Part shown: positions 1 through 7,040 of the stretch, piece after piece
How the letters are laid out: the number at the start of each line of letters is the position of its first letter
Numbering within the stretch: position 1 is the stretch's first letter
Assembly (NCBI GenBank): GCA_030698405.1
Contig: JAUYMU010000066.1
Coordinates: 1 to 51,420, forward strand
Source: Bacteroidota bacterium
GTDB taxonomy: Bacteria; Bacteroidota; Bacteroidia; Bacteroidales; Prolixibacteraceae
DNA: 51,420 nucleotides
Direction: 5' to 3'
Notes under the pieces: model-generated
Told to the model about the DNA's origin: nothing
Database searches by the model: none
What the model saw: only the letters and a program-made list of their open reading frames with translations
Position numbers and translations under genes: made by a program

Positions 1-164
1 TCGCCCAATAAATGCTGCCGGTTTTGGGCTTCGACAAGCCCTTCAACAGGGCCATCCAATAGCTCATCGTCAGCAGGCAATGGAGGTGTTATTTTTTCGC
101 AGGAGGACAATAAGACCAGCCCACATAATAAAAAACCGATAGCAGTGAAGTAAGGCTTTGCCAT
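1..164 (-). CDS. Lipoprotein, N-terminal part only (cut by window edge)
   Basis: The reverse strand opens with ATG at 164 and stays open to the window edge, giving about 54 residues. Residues 1-22 form a lipoprotein signal: a short basic start, a hydrophobic run and the lipobox LSSC. The mature part starts CEKITPPLP and continues with an acidic stretch containing ELLDGPVEGL. I recall similar N-termini in exported di-haem peroxidase/oxidoreductase (DUF1111-like) proteins of Bacteroidota, but no haem motif lies inside the window, so that identity is only a guess. It is divergent from the DUF6660-like/TonB pair. Confidence 0.6.
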   Translation of the reverse strand, partial: MAKPYFTAIGFLLCGLVLLSSCEKITPPLPADDELLDGPVEGLVEAQNRQHLLG

Positions 165-296
165 TGTTTAAATAGTTTTCAATACAAAATATACAGTCCA
201 AACAATATGGCAGAATGGTTTGTTCACTTTGTTCATCATGTAATAATCGGGTGGGTTAAACCTTTGTCCTGAACGGCTTCGCTCATCATAAATGAT

Positions 297-304
297 TATC
301 TTTG
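297..304 (+). promoter_or_regulatory. Bacteroidota -7 element (TATCTTTG)
   Basis: TATCTTTG matches the TAnnTTTG -7 consensus and lies 76 bp before the first gene of the DUF6660-like/TonB pair. No good -33 TTG was found at the expected distance. This is the only promoter-like match in the 165-379 gap. Confidence 0.45.
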
Positions 305-379
305 CAGCACTAAACTAATATCAGGATCAACTGTTCAATTTAACAGAATTGGCTGAATAGTTCCCATTTAGAAAAGGTT

Positions 380-697
380 ATGAGATTCTTCTGTTTCACA
401 TTGGTTGTACTTACCTTGTTGCTTTCGTCTTCGCCATGCTGTGCAGGCGATGAATGTTGCAATGAAACTAGTGCAGCATGTTCAGAAAATACTGAGGACA
501 AGCATCATTCAGAAAGCCCTACAAATAGCTGTTCCCCGTTTATGGTTTGCGGCTCGTGTACTGGTTTTATGGTCATTGCAGTTAATCCTGATTTGAATTC
601 TGAAGCCGTAATGACTGAGGATATGAAGATAACCTACATTCAGGAATACCTCGATTATTACTACCTGAAATTTTGGCAACCGCCAAAGATAAGTTAA
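380..697 (+). CDS. Small exported Cys/His-rich protein, DUF6660-like
   Basis: A 105-residue protein with a clear signal peptide (residues 1-22, ending around SSSPCCA). The mature part has paired cysteines (DECCNE, NSCSPFMVCGSC), a KHH motif and the C-terminal ending FWQPPKIS. Small proteins with this design (signal peptide, Cys/His middle, QPP-K/R tail) are the DUF6660 type found just upstream of TonB receptors in Bacteroidota, often in copper or zinc loci. It lies 83 bp before the receptor, same strand, so they are probably co-transcribed. Metal capture or sensing is inferred from composition and context. The call rests on the motif pattern and gene order. Confidence 0.65.
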   Translation: MRFFCFTLVVLTLLLSSSPCCAGDECCNETSAACSENTEDKHHSESPTNSCSPFMVCGSCTGFMVIAVNPDLNSEAVMTEDMKITYIQEYLDYYYLKFWQPPKIS

Positions 698-780
698 TGA
701 ACCTATGTAATTTATATGGATTTGTGTTGTTTGATTCCAGACGACATGATGTTTCAATTCATTAACTTAAATTATTAAAA

Positions 781-2952
781 ATGAAATCATTGATACTGCC
801 AGTATTTGCATTATTTTTTGCATTTCAAAGTCTGGCGCAAAATACGTTTACAACTGTAGTCCGGGATAGCGAAACGAAGGAGCCATTGACCGGAGTGACT
901 GTTTTGGTTCGGGGAACTGCTAATGGTACTGCCACCGATCATAATGGGTTTGCCCGAATCACCAATATTCCGGATGGCAAATGTGTGTTCCTGATCCGGA
1001 TGATTGGCTATGAAGAACATGAGGAAGACTTTATCTTTACGTTTTCACAACAGGACACCGTTAAAATCTTTCTTTCGGCCAGTGACGAAGAAGTGGACGA
1101 AGTAATCATTACCGCGACACGGTCGAGCCGGACCATTGAAAATACCCCCACAAGGCTGGAAGCCATTTCAGGAGAAGAACTTGAAGAAAAGGGGAACATG
1201 AAACCCGGCGATATCCGGATGATGCTCAACGAAAGTACGGGTATTCAGACCCAGCAAACATCGGCCACATCCTACAATTCAAGTATCCGAATTCAGGGAC
1301 TTGATGGAAAATATACCCAGATCTTGCGCGATGGTTTTCCGTTGTATTCAGGATTTTCAGGAGGATTGGGACTTTTGCAGGTCGTACCGCTCGATCTGAA
1401 ACAGGTGGAAGTAATCAAAGGTGCATCATCAACACTTTACGGTGGCGGTGCGATTGCTGGTCTGGTCAATCTTGTTTCGAGAATGCCCAAAGAAGAACGT
1501 GAACTGAACTTTTTACTGAATGGAACTTCGGCTGTCGGATTGGACATCAGCGGGTTTTATGCTCAGAAATTCGAGAAAACCGGTTCTACGGTTTTTGCTT
1601 CCTACAATTCCGGGAATCCTTACGATCCGGCAGATATTGGTTTTACGGCGATCCCCAGATACCGACGGGTAACGCTAAATCCCAGATTGTATGTTTACGC
1701 CAGTCCGAAGACAACTATAAATTTAGGATTTAACAGCACCATTGAGAATCGTAATGGTGGAGATATGCAATACATTGACGGAAAGGGCGATGACATTCAT
1801 TCTTATTTCGAAAAGAATCAAACCAACCGCTTCAGTACCCAGTTTGGTGTTGACCATCAGATGACCGACAGTGTTGTTTTCAGGCTAAAAAATAGCTTCA
1901 GCTATTACGACCGGAAAATAGAAATACCTGACTTTGCGTTTTCAGGAATACAGTTTTCATCATTCACTGAAGCCACCTATGCGATTAAACGAAAAAATCA
2001 TGAATGGATTACGGGGCTGAATTTATGGACCGAGCGTTTCACTCAGGATAAAACAAATACGGCCAGTGTGGTTGATTACAACCATACCACTATCGGCGCT
2101 TTTGTGCAAAACTCGTGGACCGCTTCTGATTTGTTTTCCCTTGAAACCGGTGTCCGTGGCGATTATCAGAATGAATACGGATTCTTTTTGCTTCCCAGGT
2201 TAGCTGCTCTTTTCAAGTTTAATTCAAGTCTTTCGGCGAGACTTGGTGGCGGTCTTGGCTACAAAACGCCGACTGTTTTTACCGAAGATGCAGAGCGTCT
2301 CCAATTCAGAAATGTGTTGCCTGTTGATCCGAAAAACATTAAAGCCGAACAGTCAATTGGTGGAAACCTCGATCTCAATTACCGTACATCAATTACTCCT
2401 GAAATGTCATTTAGCCTGAACATACTTTTTTTCTACACCCGAATTCTCAAACCGCTGGTTCTAACTCCGGTCGAAAATGGGTTTTATGAATTTCTTCAAC
2501 CCGATGGATTTATTGATACAAAAGGAGTTGAAGTTAATGCAAAGTTGACTTACAGCGATTTCAAGCTTTTTGTTGGATATACGCTGGCCGATGTAAACCA
2601 ACAGATGAATGGAGTTTTAACTGCATTCCCGTTGGTTGCCAAACATCGGCTAAACAACGTTTTGATGTACGAGCTCGACGAGAAACTAAAAGTTGGACTG
2701 GAAGCCTACTATTACAGCAAACAAAAACTGAATGATGGTGGCACCGGTCAGGCCTATTGGATTTGCGGGCTGATGGCTGAAAGACTTTGGGAACGGTTTT
2801 CGGTTTTCGTCAATTTCGAGAACCTCTTTGATACCCGGCAAACCAAATTTGGCAGTATTTATACTGGACCGGTTTCCAATCCGGTTTTTAAGGATATTTA
2901 TGCCCCGGTTGATGGATTTGTGGTAAATGGTGGAATTAAATTGCGACTGTAA
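781..2952 (+). CDS. TonB-dependent outer-membrane receptor
   Basis: A 723-residue outer-membrane receptor. Residues 1-19 are a signal peptide, about 22-105 a CarboxypepD_reg-like domain (SETKEPLTGVTVLVRGT), about 118-225 the plug (VEVIKGASSTLYGGGAIAGLVNLVS is the conserved end of the plug, positions near 211-235), and the rest a 22-strand barrel ending in hydrophobic LRL. The length is typical for a receptor without a SusD partner, and no SusD gene is present. The preceding DUF6660-like protein suggests a metal or metallophore substrate rather than a glycan. A bidirectional-looking terminator follows directly. Confidence 0.9.
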   Translation: MKSLILPVFALFFAFQSLAQNTFTTVVRDSETKEPLTGVTVLVRGTANGTATDHNGFARITNIPDGKCVFLIRMIGYEEHEEDFIFTFSQQDTVKIFLSASDEEVDEVIITATRSSRTIENTPTRLEAISGEELEEKGNMKPGDIRMMLNESTGIQTQQTSATSYNSSIRIQGLDGKYTQILRDGFPLYSGFSGGLGLLQVVPLDLKQVEVIKGASSTLYGGGAIAGLVNLVSRMPKEERELNFLLNGTSAVGLDISGFYAQKFEKTGSTVFASYNSGNPYDPADIGFTAIPRYRRVTLNPRLYVYASPKTTINLGFNSTIENRNGGDMQYIDGKGDDIHSYFEKNQTNRFSTQFGVDHQMTDSVVFRLKNSFSYYDRKIEIPDFAFSGIQFSSFTEATYAIKRKNHEWITGLNLWTERFTQDKTNTASVVDYNHTTIGAFVQNSWTASDLFSLETGVRGDYQNEYGFFLLPRLAALFKFNSSLSARLGGGLGYKTPTVFTEDAERLQFRNVLPVDPKNIKAEQSIGGNLDLNYRTSITPEMSFSLNILFFYTRILKPLVLTPVENGFYEFLQPDGFIDTKGVEVNAKLTYSDFKLFVGYTLADVNQQMNGVLTAFPLVAKHRLNNVLMYELDEKLKVGLEAYYYSKQKLNDGGTGQAYWICGLMAERLWERFSVFVNFENLFDTRQTKFGSIYTGPVSNPVFKDIYAPVDGFVVNGGIKLRL

Positions 2953-2962
2953 TTGAATGAGT

Positions 2963-3019
2963 AAAACCATACTGCTTGTCATCGATTCAGATCGAAAAAG
3001 GCAAGCGGTATGGTTTTTT
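2963..3019. terminator. Hairpin terminator between convergent genes
   Basis: Arms 2963-2978 and 3002-3017 pair over 16 bp with one G-T pair. The left arm starts AAAACC and the right arm ends GGTTTT with further T, so it can serve both the receptor gene from the left and the DUF302-ended operon from the right. Confidence 0.8.
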
Positions 3020-3044
3020 AATGATTTAAAATGCTGATTGGACC

Positions 3045-3464
3045 TTATTTTCCGGCCGCCAGTTCGTCCATCATTTGGCAGAATGTTTTAAACAGATTTG
3101 ATGCCTGATTATACAATTCTTCATTCGATTTAACCGCTTCCAGCATCATTTCCATGTTCATTGTTGAAAGAACCGTTTTGTCGCCAGCTTCATACACCGA
3201 TAAGGTACAGGGCATGAATGTTGAAAACTCAGGATTCGTTGTGAGCATCATCGATGCTGTTTTTGCCTGACAAATGTTGTAGATGAATACCTTCCGTTGA
3301 ATTGGAAAGCCTTTCGATTCAACTATTTCGTGGTAGTTGTATGTTTGCAGCAAGGCCAGACTATATTTATTACATGCAGCTTCAACCTGACCCGCAATTT
3401 GTTCGGTAGTCAGGTTACTTCCTGTTTGGTGCATGACCATTTCTATCATTTCATTGTTTTGCAT
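3045..3464 (-). CDS. DUF302-domain protein
   Basis: A 139-residue cytoplasmic protein without signal peptide. It has the DUF302 fold signature: an N-terminal helix-strand unit, a central KVFIYNICQAKTASMML stretch and the MPCTLSVYE segment near residues 85-93, where DUF302 proteins have a conserved P-C/R-strand. DUF302 proteins often sit with rhodanese, DsrE and TusA-type genes. This one is the last gene of the leftward sulfur-trafficking operon, 12 bp after the cytoplasmic DsrE gene and just before the terminator. Its exact biochemical role is unknown; a role in sulfane-sulfur handling is inferred from context. Confidence 0.75.
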   Translation of the reverse strand: MQNNEMIEMVMHQTGSNLTTEQIAGQVEAACNKYSLALLQTYNYHEIVESKGFPIQRKVFIYNICQAKTASMMLTTNPEFSTFMPCTLSVYEAGDKTVLSTMNMEMMLEAVKSNEELYNQASNLFKTFCQMMDELAAGK

Positions 3465-3476
3465 GATTTTCTATTT

Positions 3477-3797
3477 TTAAAACGTTACTGTCTTATCCGC
3501 CCAAACCACCAATTCCACGCAATCAACCATTGTCGAAATGGGGCAGGCTTCGGTGCTATCCAGTTGACGTGATTTCAGGCAAGTTCCACAGGCCAAAATA
3601 TCGCCACCAATTTCAACGAACTTCTTCAATTGCTCGTCAACATTGTACTTTTCGTGGGTCAAACCTTCACATTCAACGGCTTCGCCCATTAAAAATAGTT
3701 TCACTTCGTGTCCTGTTTTTTTTGCTGTTACGGCAAAGCGAAAAGCGTTCCATGCTTTTTCAAACTCTTTGGTCTCCAAAATAATTCCGATTTTCAT
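3477..3797 (-). CDS. Cytoplasmic DsrE-family protein
   Basis: A 106-residue protein starting MKIGIILE. The frame is open further upstream but that part falls in the intergenic palindrome, so ATG at 3797 is chosen. It has the DsrE/F fold: alternating strands and helices, VKLFLMGEAVE in the middle and the cysteine motif GGDILACGTCLKSR near residues 75-88. DsrE proteins carry sulfane sulfur as a persulfide between a donor such as a cysteine desulfurase and acceptors. No signal peptide is present, so it acts in the cytoplasm. It is a paralogue of the exported DsrE protein next door and shares its CGTCLxSR motif. Confidence 0.8.
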   Translation of the reverse strand: MKIGIILETKEFEKAWNAFRFAVTAKKTGHEVKLFLMGEAVECEGLTHEKYNVDEQLKKFVEIGGDILACGTCLKSRQLDSTEACPISTMVDCVELVVWADKTVTF

Positions 3798-3810
3798 ATG
3801 TTTATTTTTG

Positions 3811-3873
3811 AACCACATAGGCACATAGGGCACATAGTTATTTTTTCTATGTGAACTATGTGTCTATGTGGTT
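3811..3873. repeat. Large imperfect palindrome between the two DsrE genes
   Basis: Arms 3811-3837 and 3847-3873 are built from the unit CACATAG and its complement CTATGTG, flanked by AACCACATAG and CTATGTGGTT. As RNA it would form a long hairpin within the operon. Intergenic palindromes of this unit recur in many Bacteroidota genomes as I remember them, so it is more likely a dispersed REP-like element than a gene-specific site. It could still uncouple expression of the distal genes. Confidence 0.75.
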
Positions 3874-3883
3874 ATTGTTTTTT

Positions 3884-4297
3884 TTAGAAAGTTAATATGA
3901 TTTTGTTTTTCCGGATCAGTGCATACAGATCGGCCAACGAAGAGTACTTGCATACCTCTGGTTCATCATTTTTACGGCTTTGCAGGCAGGTTCCGCAGCC
4001 CAGAATATTGCCGCCATTCTCTAAAAACTTGTCGACTTGCTCTTTCATGTCTTTATCTGTTTTTACCATACTATCCAGTTCGACACCTTTTCCGAGCAAA
4101 AATATGCTTACGGTATCACCCTGATTTTTAGAGTAGTTTGCCAAACGCATAGCATTCCAAACTGTTTCGGTATCGTTCGAATAAATGACCATTCCAATAG
4201 TGGTAGGTTGCTCTTTTGGCTCTTTGGACGATTTTGCATAAATACTACTGGTAAATACTACTGTCAGGATTACCAGAAAGACAAAATGTTTCTTCAT
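3884..4297 (-). CDS. Exported DsrE-family protein
   Basis: A 137-residue protein with a signal peptide (residues 1-21, ending SSIYA) followed by a DsrE/F domain. The cysteine motif is GGNILGCGTCLQSR, nearly identical in layout to the cytoplasmic paralogue, and IGMVIYSNDTETVWNAMRLA matches the paralogue's first strand-helix unit. It would hold or relay sulfane sulfur in the periplasm. It lies 19 bp after the cysteine desulfurase gene in the same operon. The duplication into a cytoplasmic and an exported form is noteworthy. Confidence 0.8.
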   Translation of the reverse strand: MKKHFVFLVILTVVFTSSIYAKSSKEPKEQPTTIGMVIYSNDTETVWNAMRLANYSKNQGDTVSIFLLGKGVELDSMVKTDKDMKEQVDKFLENGGNILGCGTCLQSRKNDEPEVCKYSSLADLYALIRKNKIILTF

Positions 4298-4316
4298 AGA
4301 TTGTTGATTTAGATTA

Positions 4317-5456
4317 TTATGTGAGTTTTTTTATAGCATTGACAAGCACTTCGACGGCAAAATCTATTTCTTCCTCCGTCGTATGTTTTCCGGTTGAAAT
4401 CCGAACTGTTGCAGCGGCAGTCCTGAAATCGATGTTCATTGCCTGAAGCACAGAAGAAATGGTTGTTTCTCCGGAATGGCAGGCAGAACCGGTTGAAATC
4501 AAAACATCGTTGCTGATGAAAGAAGCCAAGGCGTGTGCACTGATATTTTCGAAAGCCACACTTAGCGTATTGGGCAGGCAATTTTCCAGATTACCGTTTA
4601 CATGAACTTGATTGCCGAGTCGCGAAACCAAGCCATTGAGCAGCCTGTCGCGTGAAACCTGCATGTTGTGCTGATTTTGTTTGAAATCGCGCAGAGCCAC
4701 TTCGCAGGCTTTCCCAAGTCCGACGGTATGAATGACATTCTCCGTTCCTGGGCGGATACCTTTTTCCTGTCCGGCGCCATGTATCAGATTTTCGATTGGC
4801 GTTCCCTTTCGGATGTACAACGCGCCGATACCTTTGGGCGCATACAGTTTATGTCCGGCGATTGTAAGCAGGTCAACCACCAGTTTATCGACATCCGTTT
4901 CAATTTTTCCGACCGACTGAGACGCGTCGGTATGAAAAGCAATTTCATTCTGCCGGGCAATTGCCCCGATTTCCTGAATTGGCTGAATCGTCCCAACTTC
5001 GTTGTTGGCGTGCATGATGGTAATCAAAACCGTATCTTTTCTAATCGCGTTTTTTACGTCTATTGGGTCAATCCGTCCATATTGATCGACCGGAAGATAA
5101 GTAATCTCAAAACCTTGTGAAGCCAGGTATTTGCAAACCTCAGTTACTGCGGGATGTTCGATTTCCGAAGTAATAATATGCCGCCCTTTAGTACTATTTG
5201 CCCAGGCAATTCCTTTAATGGCCAGGTTGTTCGATTCGGTGGCACAACTGGTAAAGAAGATTTCTTCCGGTTGGCAATTGATCAATTGGGCAACCTGAAT
5301 CCGTGCTTTTTCAACGGCTTCTTTATTGCTTCGTCCGATTGAGTAGGAGCTGGACGGATTCCCGTAGAACGTTTCAATATACGGGATCATTTCTTTCGCA
5401 ACCTCCGGATCAATCGGGGTGGTGGCGTTATAGTCGAGGTAAATAGGATGTTTCAT
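4317..5456 (-). CDS. Cysteine desulfurase, NifS/IscS family
   Basis: A 379-residue PLP enzyme that takes sulfur from cysteine as an enzyme-bound persulfide and releases alanine. Seen: the start YLDYNATTP, the cofactor-region motif ATESNN, His101 in SEIEHPAV, the PLP-binding Lys203 in AGHKLYAPKG, and the catalytic Cys326 in STGSACHSG. The length fits class I desulfurases. The gene starts 1 nt after the ArsR-rhodanese stop, so the two are co-translated or nearly so. No IscU, SufE or SufBCD gene is nearby, so this copy probably feeds the rhodanese/DsrE proteins rather than a housekeeping Fe-S system. That role is inferred from gene order. Confidence 0.93.
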   Translation of the reverse strand: MKHPIYLDYNATTPIDPEVAKEMIPYIETFYGNPSSSYSIGRSNKEAVEKARIQVAQLINCQPEEIFFTSCATESNNLAIKGIAWANSTKGRHIITSEIEHPAVTEVCKYLASQGFEITYLPVDQYGRIDPIDVKNAIRKDTVLITIMHANNEVGTIQPIQEIGAIARQNEIAFHTDASQSVGKIETDVDKLVVDLLTIAGHKLYAPKGIGALYIRKGTPIENLIHGAGQEKGIRPGTENVIHTVGLGKACEVALRDFKQNQHNMQVSRDRLLNGLVSRLGNQVHVNGNLENCLPNTLSVAFENISAHALASFISNDVLISTGSACHSGETTISSVLQAMNIDFRTAAATVRISTGKHTTEEEIDFAVEVLVNAIKKLT

Positions 5457-5457
5457 T

Positions 5458-6114
5458 TTAATTGGATTCCAATTGTTTCATTTTCCACTCCGGATAACCT
5501 TCGTCCAACCTGCGGACCTGGTAGCCTTGTTCTTTCAGAAGTTTCACGGCTTCATCGGCCAGCACGCAAAATGGTCCACGACAGTAAGCAATAATCTCCA
5601 TTTCTTTGGCAATGTCTTTCAGATTAGCCATGAGTTCGTTCATGGGGATTGAAATAGCCCCGGTGATGTGCCCGAATTCGTATTCAACCGATGGGCGAAC
5701 ATCCAGCAGCAATATATTTTTAGCTTCAATCATTTGTTCCAGTTCACCAAGACTGACAGCATTCTGCGCATTATTGTCTTCCCGTTGACGGTTTATTATT
5801 TTTTCCAGCTCAGCTATTTCCTGCGATGCATACCTTATTACGTGCTGATATACAGACAAAAAGTCGTCGTTAACCAAAGAATAAAACATGTATTGTTTTT
5901 CCTTCCGGGCTTTTACAATGTTGTTGTTTTTTAAAACCTGAAGGTGCTGGGAGGCATTGGCAATTGTAAGATTGGTAGTTTGTACAATTCCTTCCACGCT
6001 TTTTTCGCCTTGTGAGAGCATTTCAATGATTTCCAAACGGGATGGATTCGAGATGGCTTTTAGCATTTTAGCCAAACCATCATACATGGCATCTTTAAAT
6101 TCGCGTCCTTTCAT
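5458..6114 (-). CDS. ArsR-family regulator fused to a rhodanese domain
   Basis: The 218-residue product has an ArsR winged helix (about residues 10-90: LKAISNPSRLEIIEML, then recognition helix NASQHLQVLK), a helical linker (90-125) and a rhodanese domain (125-215) with active loop AYCRGPFC (Cys178, Cys183). The frame is open up to 6144, but a good promoter occupies 6142-6171, so ATG at 6114 is the likely start. The ArsR part has no cysteine, so it cannot use the two-Cys switch of BigR/SqrR. If the protein senses sulfane sulfur, the rhodanese cysteines must do it. It is the first gene of its operon and should repress it through the operator at 6155-6196. Confidence 0.88.
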   Translation of the reverse strand: MKGREFKDAMYDGLAKMLKAISNPSRLEIIEMLSQGEKSVEGIVQTTNLTIANASQHLQVLKNNNIVKARKEKQYMFYSLVNDDFLSVYQHVIRYASQEIAELEKIINRQREDNNAQNAVSLGELEQMIEAKNILLLDVRPSVEYEFGHITGAISIPMNELMANLKDIAKEMEIIAYCRGPFCVLADEAVKLLKEQGYQVRRLDEGYPEWKMKQLESN

Positions 6115-6141
6115 TTTTTTAGCAGTGTTAAAATGATTGGG

Positions 6142-6171
6142 CAAATATATAAAAGTTATTCAAGCATTCAA
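6142..6171 (-). promoter_or_regulatory. Promoter of the ArsR-rhodanese operon
   Basis: On the reverse strand TTG (6171-6169), a 19-nt spacer and TATATTTG (6149-6142) match the Bacteroidota promoter TTG-N19-TAnnTTTG exactly. Transcription would start near 6135, which rules out the upstream in-frame ATG at 6144. Confidence 0.75.
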
Positions 6172-6196
6172 TAATGTTATTGAATACTTGAATAAC
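6155..6196. promoter_or_regulatory. 42-bp palindromic operator, probable ArsR-rhodanese site
   Basis: Two 21-bp arms starting GTTATTCAAG and ending CTTGAATAAC match at 19 of 21 positions with no gap between them. The inner part repeats ATTCAATAA/TTATTGAAT, so it may hold two dimer sites. It covers the -33 element of the leftward promoter, the classic position for ArsR repression. Confidence 0.75.
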
Positions 6197-6246
6197 AATT
6201 TGGCAAGACAATCATACAAGTTTAAATTAGGTTCTTGTACACAGAT

Positions 6247-6277
6247 AATCAGCTAATTGTGAATAAATCAGCTGATT
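6247..6277. promoter_or_regulatory. Paired 12-bp sites AATCAGCTAATT / AATCAGCTGATT
   Basis: The second copy (6266-6277) is a perfect palindrome and the first (6247-6258) differs at one base. They start 19 bp apart, roughly two helical turns, upstream of the chemotaxis operon. They look like a tandem operator; the factor is unknown. Confidence 0.45.
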
Positions 6278-6349
6278 GTTTATTTAAATTTCAAAATATG
6301 TTTTGTTTTAGTAAATTCGCCTGAATTTGTTTTTTACAATTACTTGCAA

Positions 6350-6673
6350 ATGGAAAAATTAAAGTTTCTTGCTTTGGCTGATAAGCATGGAAAGATTGAA
6401 CGGATAGATTTGGGAGGACTGATTGTTTTGGAAACTGCATTTCAGCTTAAAAATGAGCTTGTTGCAATTGAAAATAATTTATGCGACAATGTGAAAATTA
6501 CTATTTTTGAGCTGGAAGAACTGGATCTTGCAGGTGTACAACTGTTGGTTGCATTTGTCCGAAAAATGGATCAGATGAAGATAAACTATCAGTTCAACTG
6601 GAATATTGAAGAGGAGCAAAAGGCTCTCTTTACAAATGTAGGGCTTGGAGTGGAATTATTTATCAATAATTAA
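6350..6673 (+). CDS. STAS-domain protein
   Basis: A 107-residue protein with an anti-sigma-antagonist/STAS fold: LGGLIVLETAFQLKNEL (strand-helix), then ITIFELEELDLAGVQLLVAFVRKM, where the D-L-A-G-V-Q-L-L segment is the STAS loop that usually carries the phospho-accepting Ser/Thr. Here that position is Ala (DLAG instead of DSSG/DTAG), so regulation by phosphorylation is doubtful. ATG at 6350 is preferred over an in-frame TTG two codons earlier. It is the first gene of the chemotaxis operon, one base before cheY. MCP-linked STAS proteins are common in such clusters, where they may act in array assembly or signal output. Confidence 0.7.
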   Translation: MEKLKFLALADKHGKIERIDLGGLIVLETAFQLKNELVAIENNLCDNVKITIFELEELDLAGVQLLVAFVRKMDQMKINYQFNWNIEEEQKALFTNVGLGVELFINN

Positions 6674-6674
6674 T

Positions 6675-7040
6675 ATGTTGAAGCAGATATTAATAGCAGA
6701 CGATTCGGAAAGTATCAGGGAAGTGCTGGCATTCAGCCTCACAAATGCAGGATTTCAGGTTTTGGTAGCAATTGATGGTGCAGATGCCTTGCGTTTTTTT
6801 GACGGACGGACAATTGACTTGTTGCTGACCGATTTCCATATGCCGAATATGAATGGTCTCGAACTGATTGGAAAAGTCAGGGAATTGGAGCAATACAAAT
6901 ACATTCCGATTTTGGTTCTGACTACCGAAAACCAAAAAAGCTTCATCCAAAATGCAAAAGATGCTGGTGCAACCGGTTGGCTGCTAAAGCCGTTTAATAC
7001 AGAAAAACTAATACAGACATTACGAAAAGTGATTCGCTGA
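6675..7040 (+). CDS. cheY: CheY-like response regulator
   Basis: A 121-residue single receiver domain. Acidic pocket ADDSES (Asp9, Asp10), phospho-acceptor Asp53 in LTDFHMPNMNG, conserved Thr in VLTTENQ and Lys in LLKPFN. ATG at 6675 is chosen because the longer frame runs into the STAS gene. Its stop overlaps the start of cheA (TGATG), so the two are translationally coupled. It should be phosphorylated by CheA. With no flagellar genes in view, the output may be gliding motility or another process. Confidence 0.9.
   Translation: MLKQILIADDSESIREVLAFSLTNAGFQVLVAIDGADALRFFDGRTIDLLLTDFHMPNMNGLELIGKVRELEQYKYIPILVLTTENQKSFIQNAKDAGATGWLLKPFNTEKLIQTLRKVIR

Noticed and set aside
4668-5120. A 150-codon frame antisense to the cysteine desulfurase
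   Set aside because: Shadow of a strongly coding gene; no recognisable family and no promoter or start context.
6115-6144. Longer start for the ArsR-rhodanese gene (ATG at 6144)
   Set aside because: That codon lies within the -7 element of the gene's own consensus promoter, so it would not be in the transcript.
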